The notes: generated by a model from the letters alone, not told the origin. A stretch of 64,000 nt of DNA from Spirosoma aureum (GCF_011604685.1 NZ_CP050063.1:4796501-4860500), one strand, 5' to 3'. Shown: positions 45,884 to 55,688, numbered from the stretch's first letter. Program-made: numbers and translations.

Positions 45884-47371
45884 ATGCAGATTGTCGTACA
45901 GTCGCAGGCCGTTTCGGCGGATGCGCACATTATCCCGGTCCGTAAAACCGAGGAGTTAGCCGAAACACTACGTGCGATCGCGGACGCACATGGATTGCCC
46001 GCGTCGATCCTACAGGCAGATTTTAACGCTGATTTTCAGGAGTTTTTGCCGATCTATCAGCCCGGCGGTCAACGCACCTATTTGCTTGGCCTTGGAGAAA
46101 AGCCCGAATCGATCGACTGGCTTAAAGCCTTTCGAAAACTGTTTTTTACCCAGAAAGACCGATTGCCACAGCAGGTTAGCGTGGCAATGACGGCTTTTGA
46201 CGGGGAAGTTGTCGAAGCAGTTGTGCTGGGTATTCGCGCAGGCGGCTACGATCTTCGGCTCTATCAAACCGAGAAGAACGATCCGTCGGCCTTTTACGCA
46301 GCCGATGGAGTTCTTACCCTCCATCTTACCGAGGATTCACTGGAGGAGGCACGACAGGCGCTTACACAGGCGGAAGCCATAGCGCAGACGCAGCGCGAAA
46401 TGCTTGACCTGATGAATGCGCCTGCTAATTATAAAAATCCGCAGACACTGGCCAACTGGACCCGTCAGTCGGGTCTGACTCATGGCTACGCCGTGACGAT
46501 TCTCGACAAAGCCGAACTCGAACGGCAGGGGCTGGGGGCTTTACTCAGCGTGAGCCAGGGGAGTGAGGTTCCACCCGTATTGATCATTGCGGAGTATAAA
46601 CCTGACGTGACCGATCAACCGGCGGATCAGCCCCTGCCTACAGTGGGTCTGGTCGGGAAGGGTGTTACGTTCGATACCGGTGGTATATCAATTAAGACGT
46701 CGGCCAGCATGCACCTCATGAAAAGCGATATGGGGGGCGCAGCGGCTGTGCTGGGTACGGTTGAGGTCGCGGCTAAATTGAAACTGCCCGTTCATGTGAT
46801 TGGGATTGTCCCATCGACGGAAAACAGCGTCGATGGGCGTTCGACCAAACCGGGGGACGTCATTACGTCGTACAGTGGCAAAACCATTGAAATCATTGAT
46901 ACCGATGCCGAAGGGCGGGTGATCCTGGCGGATGGGCTGGGGTATATGGTTCGTAATTTTAAACCCGACGTACTGATCGACCTGGCTACATTGACGGGAA
47001 GTGTCATTGCCGCGCTTGGTTACCACGCAGCTGGACTCTTTACCCCGAATGATGCATTGGCCGCTGAACTCACAGCTGCCGCTGATCAGACGGGAGAACG
47101 TATCTGGCGGATGCCCGTCTGGGATGTCTACAAAGAAGACATTAAATCAGACGTGGCCGATCTGAAAAACTTTAGCGGAAAACCCATTGCCGGGTCCATT
47201 AGTGCGGCCAAGTTTCTGGAAGTATTTTCCGAGAAGCACCCTGCCTGGGCACATCTCGATATTGCCGGCATGGCCTTTGCGGATACCGAATTCGGTTCAC
47301 AGAAAAATGCCACTGGATTCGGCATCCGGCTGCTGATCGATTATCTGCAACGATTGACAGAACGTAAGTAG
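45884..47371 (+). CDS. M17 leucyl aminopeptidase
   Basis: The 495-residue cytosolic enzyme has the C-terminal M17 core: VGKGVTFDTGGISIKTS and DTDAEGRVILADGL, where the family usually reads NTDAEGRL. Ligands Lys and Asp are in VTFDTGG and MKSDMGGAAAVL, and the arginine is in EGRV. Bacteroidota members hydrolyse N-terminal residues of peptides, possibly also Cys-Gly dipeptide. It follows the esterase by 45 bases and may be in one transcript. Confidence 0.94.
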   Translation: MQIVVQSQAVSADAHIIPVRKTEELAETLRAIADAHGLPASILQADFNADFQEFLPIYQPGGQRTYLLGLGEKPESIDWLKAFRKLFFTQKDRLPQQVSVAMTAFDGEVVEAVVLGIRAGGYDLRLYQTEKNDPSAFYAADGVLTLHLTEDSLEEARQALTQAEAIAQTQREMLDLMNAPANYKNPQTLANWTRQSGLTHGYAVTILDKAELERQGLGALLSVSQGSEVPPVLIIAEYKPDVTDQPADQPLPTVGLVGKGVTFDTGGISIKTSASMHLMKSDMGGAAAVLGTVEVAAKLKLPVHVIGIVPSTENSVDGRSTKPGDVITSYSGKTIEIIDTDAEGRVILADGLGYMVRNFKPDVLIDLATLTGSVIAALGYHAAGLFTPNDALAAELTAAADQTGERIWRMPVWDVYKEDIKSDVADLKNFSGKPIAGSISAAKFLEVFSEKHPAWAHLDIAGMAFADTEFGSQKNATGFGIRLLIDYLQRLTERK

Positions 47372-47516
47372 CTGGTTGTCGGAGCGTCATTTACTAATTG
47401 GCCGGCCTGGACGTGCATAGAGACAACAAAATCCTTCCGTGAATAGAAAACAGCGTTGAATAGACAGAAAACAGTTTGCTTTTCTTTATCTTTTTGGCAT
47501 CCAAACTACATATTCT

Positions 47517-48728
47517 ATGGGTTCGCTGTCATTTTTGTGCATTGCCACCTTTTTCAAGGGAGAGGAGTTCATGCGCACCTGCAAAGCGTTAGGCAATACG
47601 GTTTATCTGATAACCGATCAGAAATTAGCGGATAAAGACTGGCCCCGCGACGCAATCGACGAGTTTTTCTTCCTGCAATCACCCAGTAACTCCTCCGACA
47701 GTCTGGATCAGCTGATAGCGGGACTGGCGCATGTGATGCATACCCGTTCGATCGATCGGGTTGTGGCGCTGGATGACTTCGACGTGGAGAAGGGAGCACT
47801 CATTCGGGAAACGTTCAGGATTCCGGGAATGGGGCAGACAACCGCCCGGTTCTTTCGGGATAAGCTGGCGATGCGCATGCGGGCGGCCGCCGATGGTATT
47901 CGGGTCCCGGCCTTTTGTGCCCTGTTTCACGATGAGACGATTACCCGTTTCCTGCAATCGACCGAAGCGCCCTGGCTCATCAAACCCCGTTCGGAAGCGT
48001 CGGCTACCGGTATTCAGAAGGTAAATTCCCTGGACGAAGCCTGGTCGGTGCTTCACCGGCTGGGTGATCGGAGGCATGAATTCCTGATCGAACAGTTTAA
48101 GCCCGGTCGGGTCTACCACGTCGATTCGCTGTCGTACGACGGACAGGTTGTCTTCACCCGAGCCAGTAAATACCTGGCAACCCCCATGGAGGTTGCCCAC
48201 GGAGGGGGCGTTTTCCGAACCATAAACATCGCCCCCGATTCGCCCGAAACAGAACCGCTGTATGCCCTGAATACCCGGGTTATGAATGCGTTTGGTATGC
48301 GGCATAGCGCGTCGCATTCAGAGTTTATTCTGGGCGACCATGATGGTGAACTGTATTTTCTGGAAACGGCCTCGCGGGTAGGCGGAGCGCACATTGCCGA
48401 GATGGTCGAAGCGGCTTCCGGCATTAACCTCTGGCGGGAATGGGCAATTCTGGAAGATGCTGTCGCGCGGGGAAAAACCTACGAGGTTCCGGCCGATCAG
48501 CCGCAGTACGCCGGTTTGATCGTCTCCCTGGCGCGGCAGCAGTGGCCTGATCAGTCGCGGTTTGCGGACCCCGAAATCTGGTGGCGCATGAACCGTGAAT
48601 ACCATGTAGGCCTGATCGTTCGCTCCGGGCAGCCCGCCCGTATCCAGGAATTGCTCGACGACTACATGCACCGCATTTACGCTGAATTCCATGCATCAGC
48701 CCCAGTACCCGATAAACCGACGAGTTAA
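47517..48728 (+). CDS. ATP-grasp family ligase-like enzyme
   Basis: The 403-residue protein has an N-terminal Rossmann-like part (SFLCIATFFKGEEFMRTCKAL in part). The ATP-grasp domain follows: WLIKPRSEASATGI (ATP-grasp lysine loop), EFLIEQFKPGRVYHVD, then GELYFLETASRVGGAH with the metal-binding glutamates. Members join an acid to an amine at the expense of ATP. Nearby genes give no substrate. Confidence 0.88.
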   Translation: MGSLSFLCIATFFKGEEFMRTCKALGNTVYLITDQKLADKDWPRDAIDEFFFLQSPSNSSDSLDQLIAGLAHVMHTRSIDRVVALDDFDVEKGALIRETFRIPGMGQTTARFFRDKLAMRMRAAADGIRVPAFCALFHDETITRFLQSTEAPWLIKPRSEASATGIQKVNSLDEAWSVLHRLGDRRHEFLIEQFKPGRVYHVDSLSYDGQVVFTRASKYLATPMEVAHGGGVFRTINIAPDSPETEPLYALNTRVMNAFGMRHSASHSEFILGDHDGELYFLETASRVGGAHIAEMVEAASGINLWREWAILEDAVARGKTYEVPADQPQYAGLIVSLARQQWPDQSRFADPEIWWRMNREYHVGLIVRSGQPARIQELLDDYMHRIYAEFHASAPVPDKPTS

Positions 48729-48788
48729 GGATTCGTTTCTGGTTTTCAGTGGGGGCGTGCTGATGCCTGAGCCTGTTCAAACGTCAAC

Positions 48789-49037
48789 CTACAAAACGCC
48801 ATTCCGCTCCCCGGTGGCCTGCCAGTCGGCGTCCATCTGCTGAAACCGCTGAGCAACAGTGGCTAAAAACGTGTCGTCGAGCATCGTCGAAACGTCGTCG
48901 GTTTCGGTCAGATCCATCTCGCTGATTTTATAAGTCTGTTCATAGGGGCCTGCTTCAATCTTGACAATATATTTGCTGTTCCAGGCATAGAGGCCAATGC
49001 GGAACTGGGAATGCGGAATATCCTGAACGAAGCGCAT
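48789..49037 (-). CDS. Small conserved-looking cytosolic protein
   Basis: The 82-residue protein begins MRFVQDIPHSQFRIGLYAWN and has KIEAGPYEQTYKISEMDLTE. It shows no signal, zinc or HTH motif. It faces the ATP-grasp gene (60 bases) and is divergent from the TPR lipoprotein gene by 20 bases, so two promoters must be compressed there. Family unknown to me. Confidence 0.6.
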   Translation of the reverse strand: MRFVQDIPHSQFRIGLYAWNSKYIVKIEAGPYEQTYKISEMDLTETDDVSTMLDDTFLATVAQRFQQMDADWQATGERNGVL

Positions 49038-49057
49038 GTGTTAACGACTTATGACGA

Positions 49058-50164
49058 ATGAATACGGTAGACTGTAAAATAAGTACAGAATGGGCAGATG
49101 GTCGGGATCTGTCTGCAAAAATAAGGAAGGATTCCCTGCGCTTCTTTTTCTTTTTAGTAGCCAGTATCGGCTGTTCATGCTTTATACCATCGTGTACGAA
49201 GGATACCGACGAAGCAGCTCAGTTTTTTTTGCGGGGGAATGTACAACTGCAAAAGCGGGAATATCGGGAGGCCATTCGGTTTTACTCGGAAGCGCTGAAT
49301 AAAAAGCCGGATTTTGCGGATGCGTTCAATAACCGGGGACTGGCCAGATTCCGGAATGACGATCGCGAAGGAGCCCTGGCCGACTATACCCGTGCCATTC
49401 AGGCCGACCCCGATTTTGCCGCAGCGTACCTGAATCGTGCAGAAGTATTGCTCGAAACGGGTGATGCGTCGGGTAGCCTGGCTGATCTGCAACGCATTGA
49501 GAAAGAATACCGCGACTCCACCAACTACCAGACCCGGCTGGGCGATGCGTATGTTCGGCTCAACAAGGCGTCACAGGCCCAGGCGGCCTATGACCGTGCC
49601 CTCCAGCTCGATGCCCGTAACAGCGAAGCACTGACCAATCGGGGTGCCTACTATTTTAGCCAGAAAGCCTACGAGCAGGCCCGTCAGGATATCGATCAGG
49701 CTTTACAACTGAATCCGAAACAGGACGCTGCGCTCAATAACCGAAGCCTGCTCCTGGCGCGGGAGGGGAAATTTACCGATGCACTGGGGTTTGTCAACCG
49801 GGCCTTGTCGGCCAAACCGAATCAACCGTATTACCTCAATAACAAGGCGTATCTGTTGCTGATGCTGAAGCGACCCACTGAAGCACTGCCGCTGGTGCAG
49901 GAATCCCTTCGACTTGATGCGTCGAATGCCTGGGCCCATCGGACGCTTGGCATCTTTTACCTGAACCAGAAACAGTCGTCGCAGGCTCTGAGCGAATTCA
50001 GGCAGGCCGAAAAACTGGATGCCTCCGTCGATCAATTGTATTATTACCTGGGAATGGCTGAATTGGCCCTCGGCAATCAGGCCGGTGCCTGCGAAGCCTG
50101 GCAACGGGGCGAATCGGCGGGTGACGAGCAGGCGCGTAGCGAACGGTCGGCGCGTTGCCGATAG
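49058..50164 (+). CDS. TPR-repeat lipoprotein
   Basis: The 368-residue protein has a hydrophobic stretch and a lipobox-like FIPSC at about residue 46, making it likely lipid-anchored; the long lead before it is unusual. Ten or so TPR units follow (AIRFYSEALNKKPDFADAFNNRG, YDRALQLDARNSEALTNRGAY, in part). It resembles scaffold proteins of peptidoglycan or secretion machinery. It is a single-gene unit ahead of the AraC gene. Confidence 0.82.
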   Translation: MNTVDCKISTEWADGRDLSAKIRKDSLRFFFFLVASIGCSCFIPSCTKDTDEAAQFFLRGNVQLQKREYREAIRFYSEALNKKPDFADAFNNRGLARFRNDDREGALADYTRAIQADPDFAAAYLNRAEVLLETGDASGSLADLQRIEKEYRDSTNYQTRLGDAYVRLNKASQAQAAYDRALQLDARNSEALTNRGAYYFSQKAYEQARQDIDQALQLNPKQDAALNNRSLLLAREGKFTDALGFVNRALSAKPNQPYYLNNKAYLLLMLKRPTEALPLVQESLRLDASNAWAHRTLGIFYLNQKQSSQALSEFRQAEKLDASVDQLYYYLGMAELALGNQAGACEAWQRGESAGDEQARSERSARCR

Positions 50165-50208
50165 GAGCAGAGGCAATGTACAAACCCGAAGCCGCAGATT
50201 CCTGCCGG

Positions 50209-50242
50209 TTTGTTGATAATTTATTTGAATCCTGTAACTTTG
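50209..50242 (+). promoter_or_regulatory. Promoter directly ahead of the AraC start codon
   Basis: TAACTTTG (50235-50242) fully matches TAnnTTTG; TTTG at 50209-50212 (22 bases away) or TTG at 50213-50215 (19) could be the -33. The ATG is only three bases beyond the -7 element, which suggests a very short or absent leader. Confidence 0.55.
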
Positions 50243-50245
50243 GGT

Positions 50246-51148
50246 ATGTCAACGATCGAAACACTTGAAGACTTCTACCAGCGAAAAATGAACTGGTTAC
50301 CTGATACGCTCCAGCAGGATATTGGTCATTTTAACGTATTTCGCCTGGAAGATTGCATCGGGCCCCACAGCACGCCAGTTGTTTATAGTCGCCGGGACTT
50401 TTATAAAATTACCCTGATTCGCGGCCGAAATGTCTATCATTACGCGGATAAAAGCATCGAAATCGCCGGAACAACGCTGATGTTCTTCAATCCACAGGTC
50501 CCTTATTCCTGGGAATCGCTGTCCGACGATAAAACGGGCTATTTCTGTATTTTTAAAGAAGCCTATTTTACCGAGAAGATTCGGGGCAGCCTGAACGAAC
50601 TGCCGATGTTTGTTATGGGGGGAAAGCCAACGTATTTACTGGACGAGCGTCAGGATGAACACGTCAGTGGTATTTTTAAGCGGATGCTGGGGGAAATCAG
50701 TTCGGATTACCGATTCAAATACGATCTGTTGCGAAATTACGTCACAGAGCTTATCCATTATGCCCTGAAACTGGAACCATCTGAAACCCTCTACCAGCAC
50801 CCGGACGCGAACTCCCGGATCACCGCCGTTTTTACCGAATTACTCGAACGGCAGTTTCCGATCGAATCACCCTCACAACGGTTCATGCTCCGATCGGCTG
50901 CCGATTATGCGCAGCGTCTGGCGGTCCACGTAAATCACCTGAACCGGGCCATCCGGGCAACCACCGGCAAAACAACCACCGAGCATATATCCGAACGGAT
51001 TGTCAGTGAGGCCGGGGCGTTATTGAAGCATACGAACTGGAACATTGCCGAAATCAGTTACAGTCTGGGTTTTGAAGAACCGTCGCATTTCAACAATTTC
51101 TTCAAAAAACATACACAGCTCACCCCATCCGCATTTCGAATTGTTTGA
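50246..51148 (+). CDS. AraC-family regulator beside an SDR gene
   Basis: The protein has 300 residues from MSTIETLEDFYQRK, which opens as such family members do before DIGHFNVFRLED. An N-terminal cupin-like domain and a C-terminal double HTH (about 205-300; AQRLAVHVNHLNRAIRATTGKT and AEISYSLGFEEPSHFNNFFKKHTQLTP in part) are present. It probably controls the SDR gene that starts 81 bases downstream on the same strand. Confidence 0.93.
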   Translation: MSTIETLEDFYQRKMNWLPDTLQQDIGHFNVFRLEDCIGPHSTPVVYSRRDFYKITLIRGRNVYHYADKSIEIAGTTLMFFNPQVPYSWESLSDDKTGYFCIFKEAYFTEKIRGSLNELPMFVMGGKPTYLLDERQDEHVSGIFKRMLGEISSDYRFKYDLLRNYVTELIHYALKLEPSETLYQHPDANSRITAVFTELLERQFPIESPSQRFMLRSAADYAQRLAVHVNHLNRAIRATTGKTTTEHISERIVSEAGALLKHTNWNIAEISYSLGFEEPSHFNNFFKKHTQLTPSAFRIV

Positions 51149-51162
51149 ATTTCGCAAGCATC

Positions 51163-51208
51163 TGCTTGACTAAGGCTATCCCATGCTTACCAGACCAGCC
51201 TACTTTTG
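51163..51208 (+). promoter_or_regulatory. SDR promoter region with a partial 21-bp repeat
   Basis: TACTTTTG at 51201-51208 fully matches TAnnTTTG. Upstream, TGCTTGAC (51163) and TGCTTACC (51184) share TGCTT and are exactly 21 bp apart, a spacing liked by AraC activators. The match is short, so it is tentative. Confidence 0.4.
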
Positions 51209-51229
51209 TCCGGTCAAACGAATCAATTT

Positions 51230-52081
51230 ATGGACAACAGAAAAGTGTGGTTTATTACCGGGGCCTCAAAAGGGCTGGGGTTGAGTCTGGTCAGGCATTT
51301 ACTGGCCGCTGGCGAATTCGTAGCGGCAACATCCAGGAATCGGGATGCACTCATTCGGGCTATTGGCGCAGAAACCAACCAATTTCTTCCCATGGCCGTT
51401 GATCTGAACAATGAAGGGAGTGTTGCCGACGCCATTCAGCAAACCACAGTCCGATTTGGCCGGGTTGATGTGGTGGTCAATAATGCCGGTTATGGGATTG
51501 GAGGGAGTATTGAAGAACTGACCGATCAGGAAACACGGGAAAGTTTTGCCATCAATGTGTTCGGCATGTTGAACGTAATCCGGGCTGTATTGCCCCAGTT
51601 ACGAAAGCAGCACTCGGGCCACATCATCAATATCTCATCCATTGCGGGCCTAACGGCAACTACCGGCTGGGCTATTTATGGAGCGACAAAATATGCGGTA
51701 GTGGGGCTTTCGGAAGTGTTGGCTGCTGATGTTCGTTCCTTCGGTATAAAGGTCACGGTCGTTGCGCCGGGGGCATTCAGAACCAGTTTCCTGAGTGCGG
51801 AGTCACTGGTGATCGCCAGCAATCCGATTGACGCCTATCAGGACGTTCGCGTTTCCCATGCCCGATACCGTCAGCTGGACGGTTTACAGGCCGGCGACCC
51901 GGAAAAAGCAGCGATGGCGCTGATTCAACTGGCAGCGGTACCTGATCCTCCGCTCTATCTGTTGCTGGGTTCCGACGCTTATGAGCGGGCTTTTCGAAAA
52001 CTGGATAACCTGCGTGAGGAGTTTAAACGCTGGGAAGGGTTAACCCAATCGACGGATTTTGAAACAAGGGTGGGGGTGTAA
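51230..52081 (+). CDS. Short-chain dehydrogenase/reductase
   Basis: The protein has 283 residues from MDNRKVWFITGASKGLG. The nucleotide site is TGASKGLGLSL, then VVNNAGYG, the catalytic NISSIAG and YGATKYAVV (Tyr and Lys). It is a classical NAD(P)-dependent reductase; the substrate is unknown. The AraC gene upstream is the likely regulator. A start at TTG 51206 is rejected because it lies in the -7 element. Confidence 0.93.
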   Translation: MDNRKVWFITGASKGLGLSLVRHLLAAGEFVAATSRNRDALIRAIGAETNQFLPMAVDLNNEGSVADAIQQTTVRFGRVDVVVNNAGYGIGGSIEELTDQETRESFAINVFGMLNVIRAVLPQLRKQHSGHIINISSIAGLTATTGWAIYGATKYAVVGLSEVLAADVRSFGIKVTVVAPGAFRTSFLSAESLVIASNPIDAYQDVRVSHARYRQLDGLQAGDPEKAAMALIQLAAVPDPPLYLLLGSDAYERAFRKLDNLREEFKRWEGLTQSTDFETRVGV

Positions 52082-52112
52082 AGCCAAATAACCAAGCTGC
52101 AAACCTGTTTGA

Positions 52113-52146
52113 CGATCCCGGCCAGTCTGCGGATTGGCCGGGATCG
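52113..52146. terminator. Hairpin between convergent SDR and dps genes
   Basis: CGATCCCGGCCA (52113-52124) pairs perfectly with TGGCCGGGATCG (52135-52146), a 12-bp GC-rich stem with a 10-base loop. It lies between convergent genes and may end both, but no strong T-run is seen on either side. Confidence 0.5.
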
Positions 52147-52157
52147 GTTGATGGGTA

Positions 52158-52637
52158 TTACTTGAGGTGCGCCCGAAGCATCCAGGCTATTTTTTCGTGT
52201 TTTTCCAGCAGTCCCGTCACAAAATCACCCGTCCCGGCATCCTTGTGGGCGTCCTGAAATTCATCAATATTGCCCCGGATGAATTCAATGATGCTTTCGT
52301 GGTCGTTCAACAGTTTTTTGATGAGGCTGCGGCTGTCATTACCATCCTCGTCCTGCTCCGTTAGATGTGTCAGTTGCAGGAAATTTTTTAACGTAGCGGG
52401 GGCATAATGACCTAACTGCCGGATCCGTTCGGCCACATCGTCGACGATCTCAGCCGATTGCTGGTAGAGTTCTTCAAAGTAGAGGTGAACCGAATGAAAG
52501 TCCATCCCTTCCAGATTCCAGTGGGCGTTGAGGGTTTTGGTGTACAGGACAAACTCATCGGCCAGGAGTTTGGCTAATTGATGGGCAACTACTTCCCGAT
52601 TTTCCGGAGAAATACCAATGTTTGTTTTCATGGGCAA
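52158..52637 (-). CDS. dps: Dps ferritin-like DNA-binding protein
   Basis: The 159-residue protein starts MPMKTNIG (MKTNIG at 52631 is equally likely). LNAHWNLEGMDFHSVHLYFEELYQQSAEIVDDVAERI (in part) carries the ferroxidase histidines and acidic residues of Dps. It forms a 12-subunit shell that oxidises iron with peroxide and can coat DNA. It is a single gene. Confidence 0.95.
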   Translation of the reverse strand: MPMKTNIGISPENREVVAHQLAKLLADEFVLYTKTLNAHWNLEGMDFHSVHLYFEELYQQSAEIVDDVAERIRQLGHYAPATLKNFLQLTHLTEQDEDGNDSRSLIKKLLNDHESIIEFIRGNIDEFQDAHKDAGTGDFVTGLLEKHEKIAWMLRAHLK

Positions 52638-52818
52638 CGATACTGTTTTAGCGTGTTTGTAGTGAATCGGTTTAGCCCATAAACTTACTGCATTTATTAG
52701 CTAATTCGTACTGGTAGTGCCAATACAACGTGTTTTTCCAGTGCATCATGAAACCAGACTCACTATCGACTGATTGAAAAACCATATTTTTTTGCAAAAA
52801 ATCACCAAACAACTATAA

Positions 52819-54573
52819 CTATAGTTGTAGTTTTAATCCCAGTTCACCAATAGCTGATTTATAGGCTAAAAACTGATCCTGATTCGTATGCTTATCCGTT
52901 GAAATCTCCAGCAGTTTTGCCTGTGGACTGCTGGCAAAAAAATCGGGTAGGAGGGATCGCAATTCGTCCAGGGTAGTGCAGATCTGATATGAAATCCGGG
53001 CATCGTCTGCGGTATTTCGGGCCGTGTACCCGTGGGGCGTTTCAAAATACGTTTCCAGCTCCGGTTGTCGGCTGGGTCCGTCGATGATCCGGAAAATATG
53101 CCCGCTATCGTTATTCAGGAGCACAATTCGCAGATTAGGCGGCACGGGAGCCGACCATAGGGCGTTTCGATCATAAAAAAAGGCAACATCGCCAACTAGC
53201 AGCGTAACGATCCGGTCCGTCATCAGGGCGGCACCGACTGCCGTACTAAGGCAGCCGTCGATACCACTGACTCCCCGATTGGCCGAAACCTGAATCTGCA
53301 AGGACTGATCGACTCCGCAGAGATTGGCGTAGCGTACGGGCATACTGTTGGCCAGATGCAGGATCGATTGGGCGGGTAACTGGTCCAGCACAGTCTGTAC
53401 CGCCGACCAGTCCGTGAGTTGGGCATCCGAACCGGCAATGGTTTGGTAAACAAGACGGGTAGCCTGTCGATCGGCGGTTTGCCACTGGTTCAGAAATTCA
53501 TGCGAGGCATCGTCTTCATCGCCCTGCAAAAAACGCTGAAAATCCAGGTCCGCCACTAATTTCTGTAAAAAAGGGAGAGGTTCTGCGGGGATAAGGGTTG
53601 TCAGGCTTTGAAACGAATCGTTGATGCGATCGACGGTTGGTTGAATGTGCCAGTGGCGATGCGCTGGAAACCGGCGGAAAAATGTTTTCAGATTCCGGGT
53701 CAGGAACGAATTACCCAGGGTGATGAGCAGATCCGGTCGAAGCGATTCGCCCAATGCGTCGTCCAGTCCCGACAGGAACGTATCCGAATGCGTAATGAAC
53801 AGGCCATTGCGGGCTGTGTTACTGACAATCTCGCCAACAATGGGTACGCCCATCTCCTCGCTGATTTGTTGCAGGCAGGTCAGCAAATCCGGATCATACG
53901 GAAGCTGTCCTACAGCCAGCAGTATTCGTTCATTGCGTTCCCATTCGTTGAGTAACTCATGCCAGACTTCGGGTGGCAATGTTGGTTGAGCAGGGAGGGA
54001 ATCGATGAGTCGTACCTTTTCGTACTGGTAGCGTTCATCGGCCGTTGGATAAAACGGTTCACGAAGCGGCACATTGATATGAACGGGCCCCGATGGAGCC
54101 AGCCGACAAAGGTTGACGGCTTCATTGAGGGATCGCTCTATAAACCATCGGGCATCGGGATGGCTATAATCGGCGGGGAGATCATAACTACGTTTTACGT
54201 GCGATCCGAACAGATTAACCTGATCGATCGTCTGCCCATCCTGCTGGTGCAGCCATTCGTGGGGCCGGTCAGCCGTCAGGAGCAGGAGTGGAATCCGTTG
54301 AAAATAAGCCTCCACCACGGCTGGTGCCAGGTTGTAGACCGCACTGCCCGATGTGCAGATGATCGCCACCGGGTTTCGGCTTTGCTGGGCCATCCCCAGG
54401 GCGACAAAGCCCGCTGACCGCTCGTCGGCCATCACGCGGACCCGTAGCCGGGGATGCCGGGCAACGGCCAGCGTCAGCGGTGCCGACCGGGAACCTGGCG
54501 ACACCACTACATCCGTAATACCTTTCTGGCTGAGCAGTTCGGCAATGTTCACAATGGGTTGAAGAACTGGCAT
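52819..54573 (-). CDS. menD: MenD (SEPHCHC synthase)
   Basis: The protein has 584 residues from MPVLQPIVN; an ATG 30 bases upstream is less typical. VVVSPGSRSAPLTLAVARHPRLRV (in part) is the N-terminal TPP-fold signature of MenD. The middle and C-terminal domains include GVSGIDGCLSTAVGAAL and the magnesium-binding LVGDVAFFYDRNAL. It makes menaquinone from isochorismate and 2-oxoglutarate. It is divergent from the tonB gene by 173 bases. Confidence 0.95.
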   Translation of the reverse strand: MPVLQPIVNIAELLSQKGITDVVVSPGSRSAPLTLAVARHPRLRVRVMADERSAGFVALGMAQQSRNPVAIICTSGSAVYNLAPAVVEAYFQRIPLLLLTADRPHEWLHQQDGQTIDQVNLFGSHVKRSYDLPADYSHPDARWFIERSLNEAVNLCRLAPSGPVHINVPLREPFYPTADERYQYEKVRLIDSLPAQPTLPPEVWHELLNEWERNERILLAVGQLPYDPDLLTCLQQISEEMGVPIVGEIVSNTARNGLFITHSDTFLSGLDDALGESLRPDLLITLGNSFLTRNLKTFFRRFPAHRHWHIQPTVDRINDSFQSLTTLIPAEPLPFLQKLVADLDFQRFLQGDEDDASHEFLNQWQTADRQATRLVYQTIAGSDAQLTDWSAVQTVLDQLPAQSILHLANSMPVRYANLCGVDQSLQIQVSANRGVSGIDGCLSTAVGAALMTDRIVTLLVGDVAFFYDRNALWSAPVPPNLRIVLLNNDSGHIFRIIDGPSRQPELETYFETPHGYTARNTADDARISYQICTTLDELRSLLPDFFASSPQAKLLEISTDKHTNQDQFLAYKSAIGELGLKLQL

Positions 54574-54746
54574 ACGAGTAAGATCTGAACGTTCGGGCTG
54601 CAAACATAACCATTGAATCGGGACTCATCCGGCCATCTGTCGCAGATTTTACGTTACTTTGTTTAGAAGACACTGGCTGATCGGTACCCTGGATAAACGA
54701 AGCAGTCAATGTCTGCGTTATAGTCTACGAAAATCATCCCTACCTC

Positions 54747-55688
54747 ATGAACCGTATAACATTCGACAACGAGGGCGAAATTCGGGTAAAGTCACTGGCG
54801 GGTGCCGTTATTATCAATGTACTGCTGGTGGCTATCTTATTACTCGTTCACCTGTCACAAACGATCCCGAATCCGCCCCCGATTCAATTCGTGGAGGTCA
54901 ACTTTGGCACTGACTCCAGAGGGAGCGGTCGCATTCAGACCTATAACAAGGCCTCTGACTCGCCCAATCCTGAGAACGTAAAAGCGGCCGAAAAAAGGCC
55001 GAACCCGAAAGTGAACACGACTCCCCGGCTGGAAAAGAGCCGCCCAACGCCAGTCCCCAAAGTTGAGGAGGCCAAACCGGCTAAAACAGCCTCCGAAAAG
55101 CCAATCATTGCGAGTAAAACTGAGAGCCCCGTTACAACACCCGAACGACCCGAGCCCAAACGGGTTGAAACCTCGAAAGCGGCTCCCGTTGAAAAGCCTG
55201 CCCCCCCGGCACCGCCCAAAAAGGTAGAGACCGTCAATAACGATGCCCTGTTCAAAAAATCATCGGGTGGGGGGGGCTCGAATGGTACGGTTGGGAAAGC
55301 CTCCGGAACCGGTGGGAATAATAATGGCGATGACGCGAGTGGGGTTGGGGATAAAGGGAATCCGAATGGTAAGATTGATGCCAAAAGCCTGTATGGTACC
55401 CCTGGAGGAGCCGCTACCGGTGTGGCATTCGATGTGTCGGGTTGGTCAATGGCCAGCCGTCCGGCGGTGAATGATGACTCCGATGAGACAGGGAAGATTA
55501 TTTTCAAAATCACTGTGGATGGCGATGGCGAAATTATACGGGTACAGCAACAGCAGTCTACTGTGAGCCCCGCTGTAGCGGAGCAGTATCGGAAAGCTGT
55601 ACAACGGTTGAGGCTAAAGCCGAAAGGGGGCTCTACTCCGCCCACCTCTACCGGGACCATAACATTCATTATTAAGGCAAAAGATTAA
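54747..55688 (+). CDS. TonB/TolA-like energy transducer
   Basis: The 313-residue protein has one membrane segment at about 17-38, then a long proline-, lysine- and glutamate-rich linker, a glycine/asparagine-rich segment, and a C-terminal domain (about 235-313) with GKIIFKITVDGDGEIIRVQ like TonB_C. It should carry inner-membrane energy to outer-membrane receptors. No exbB or exbD gene is adjacent. It overlaps folC by one base (TAATG), so they are coupled. Confidence 0.82.
   Translation: MNRITFDNEGEIRVKSLAGAVIINVLLVAILLLVHLSQTIPNPPPIQFVEVNFGTDSRGSGRIQTYNKASDSPNPENVKAAEKRPNPKVNTTPRLEKSRPTPVPKVEEAKPAKTASEKPIIASKTESPVTTPERPEPKRVETSKAAPVEKPAPPAPPKKVETVNNDALFKKSSGGGGSNGTVGKASGTGGNNNGDDASGVGDKGNPNGKIDAKSLYGTPGGAATGVAFDVSGWSMASRPAVNDDSDETGKIIFKITVDGDGEIIRVQQQQSTVSPAVAEQYRKAVQRLRLKPKGGSTPPTSTGTITFIIKAKD

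Noticed and set aside
51206..51229. SDR start at TTG 51206
   Set aside because: It overlaps the TACTTTTG -7 element; the Rossmann motif follows naturally from ATG 51230.
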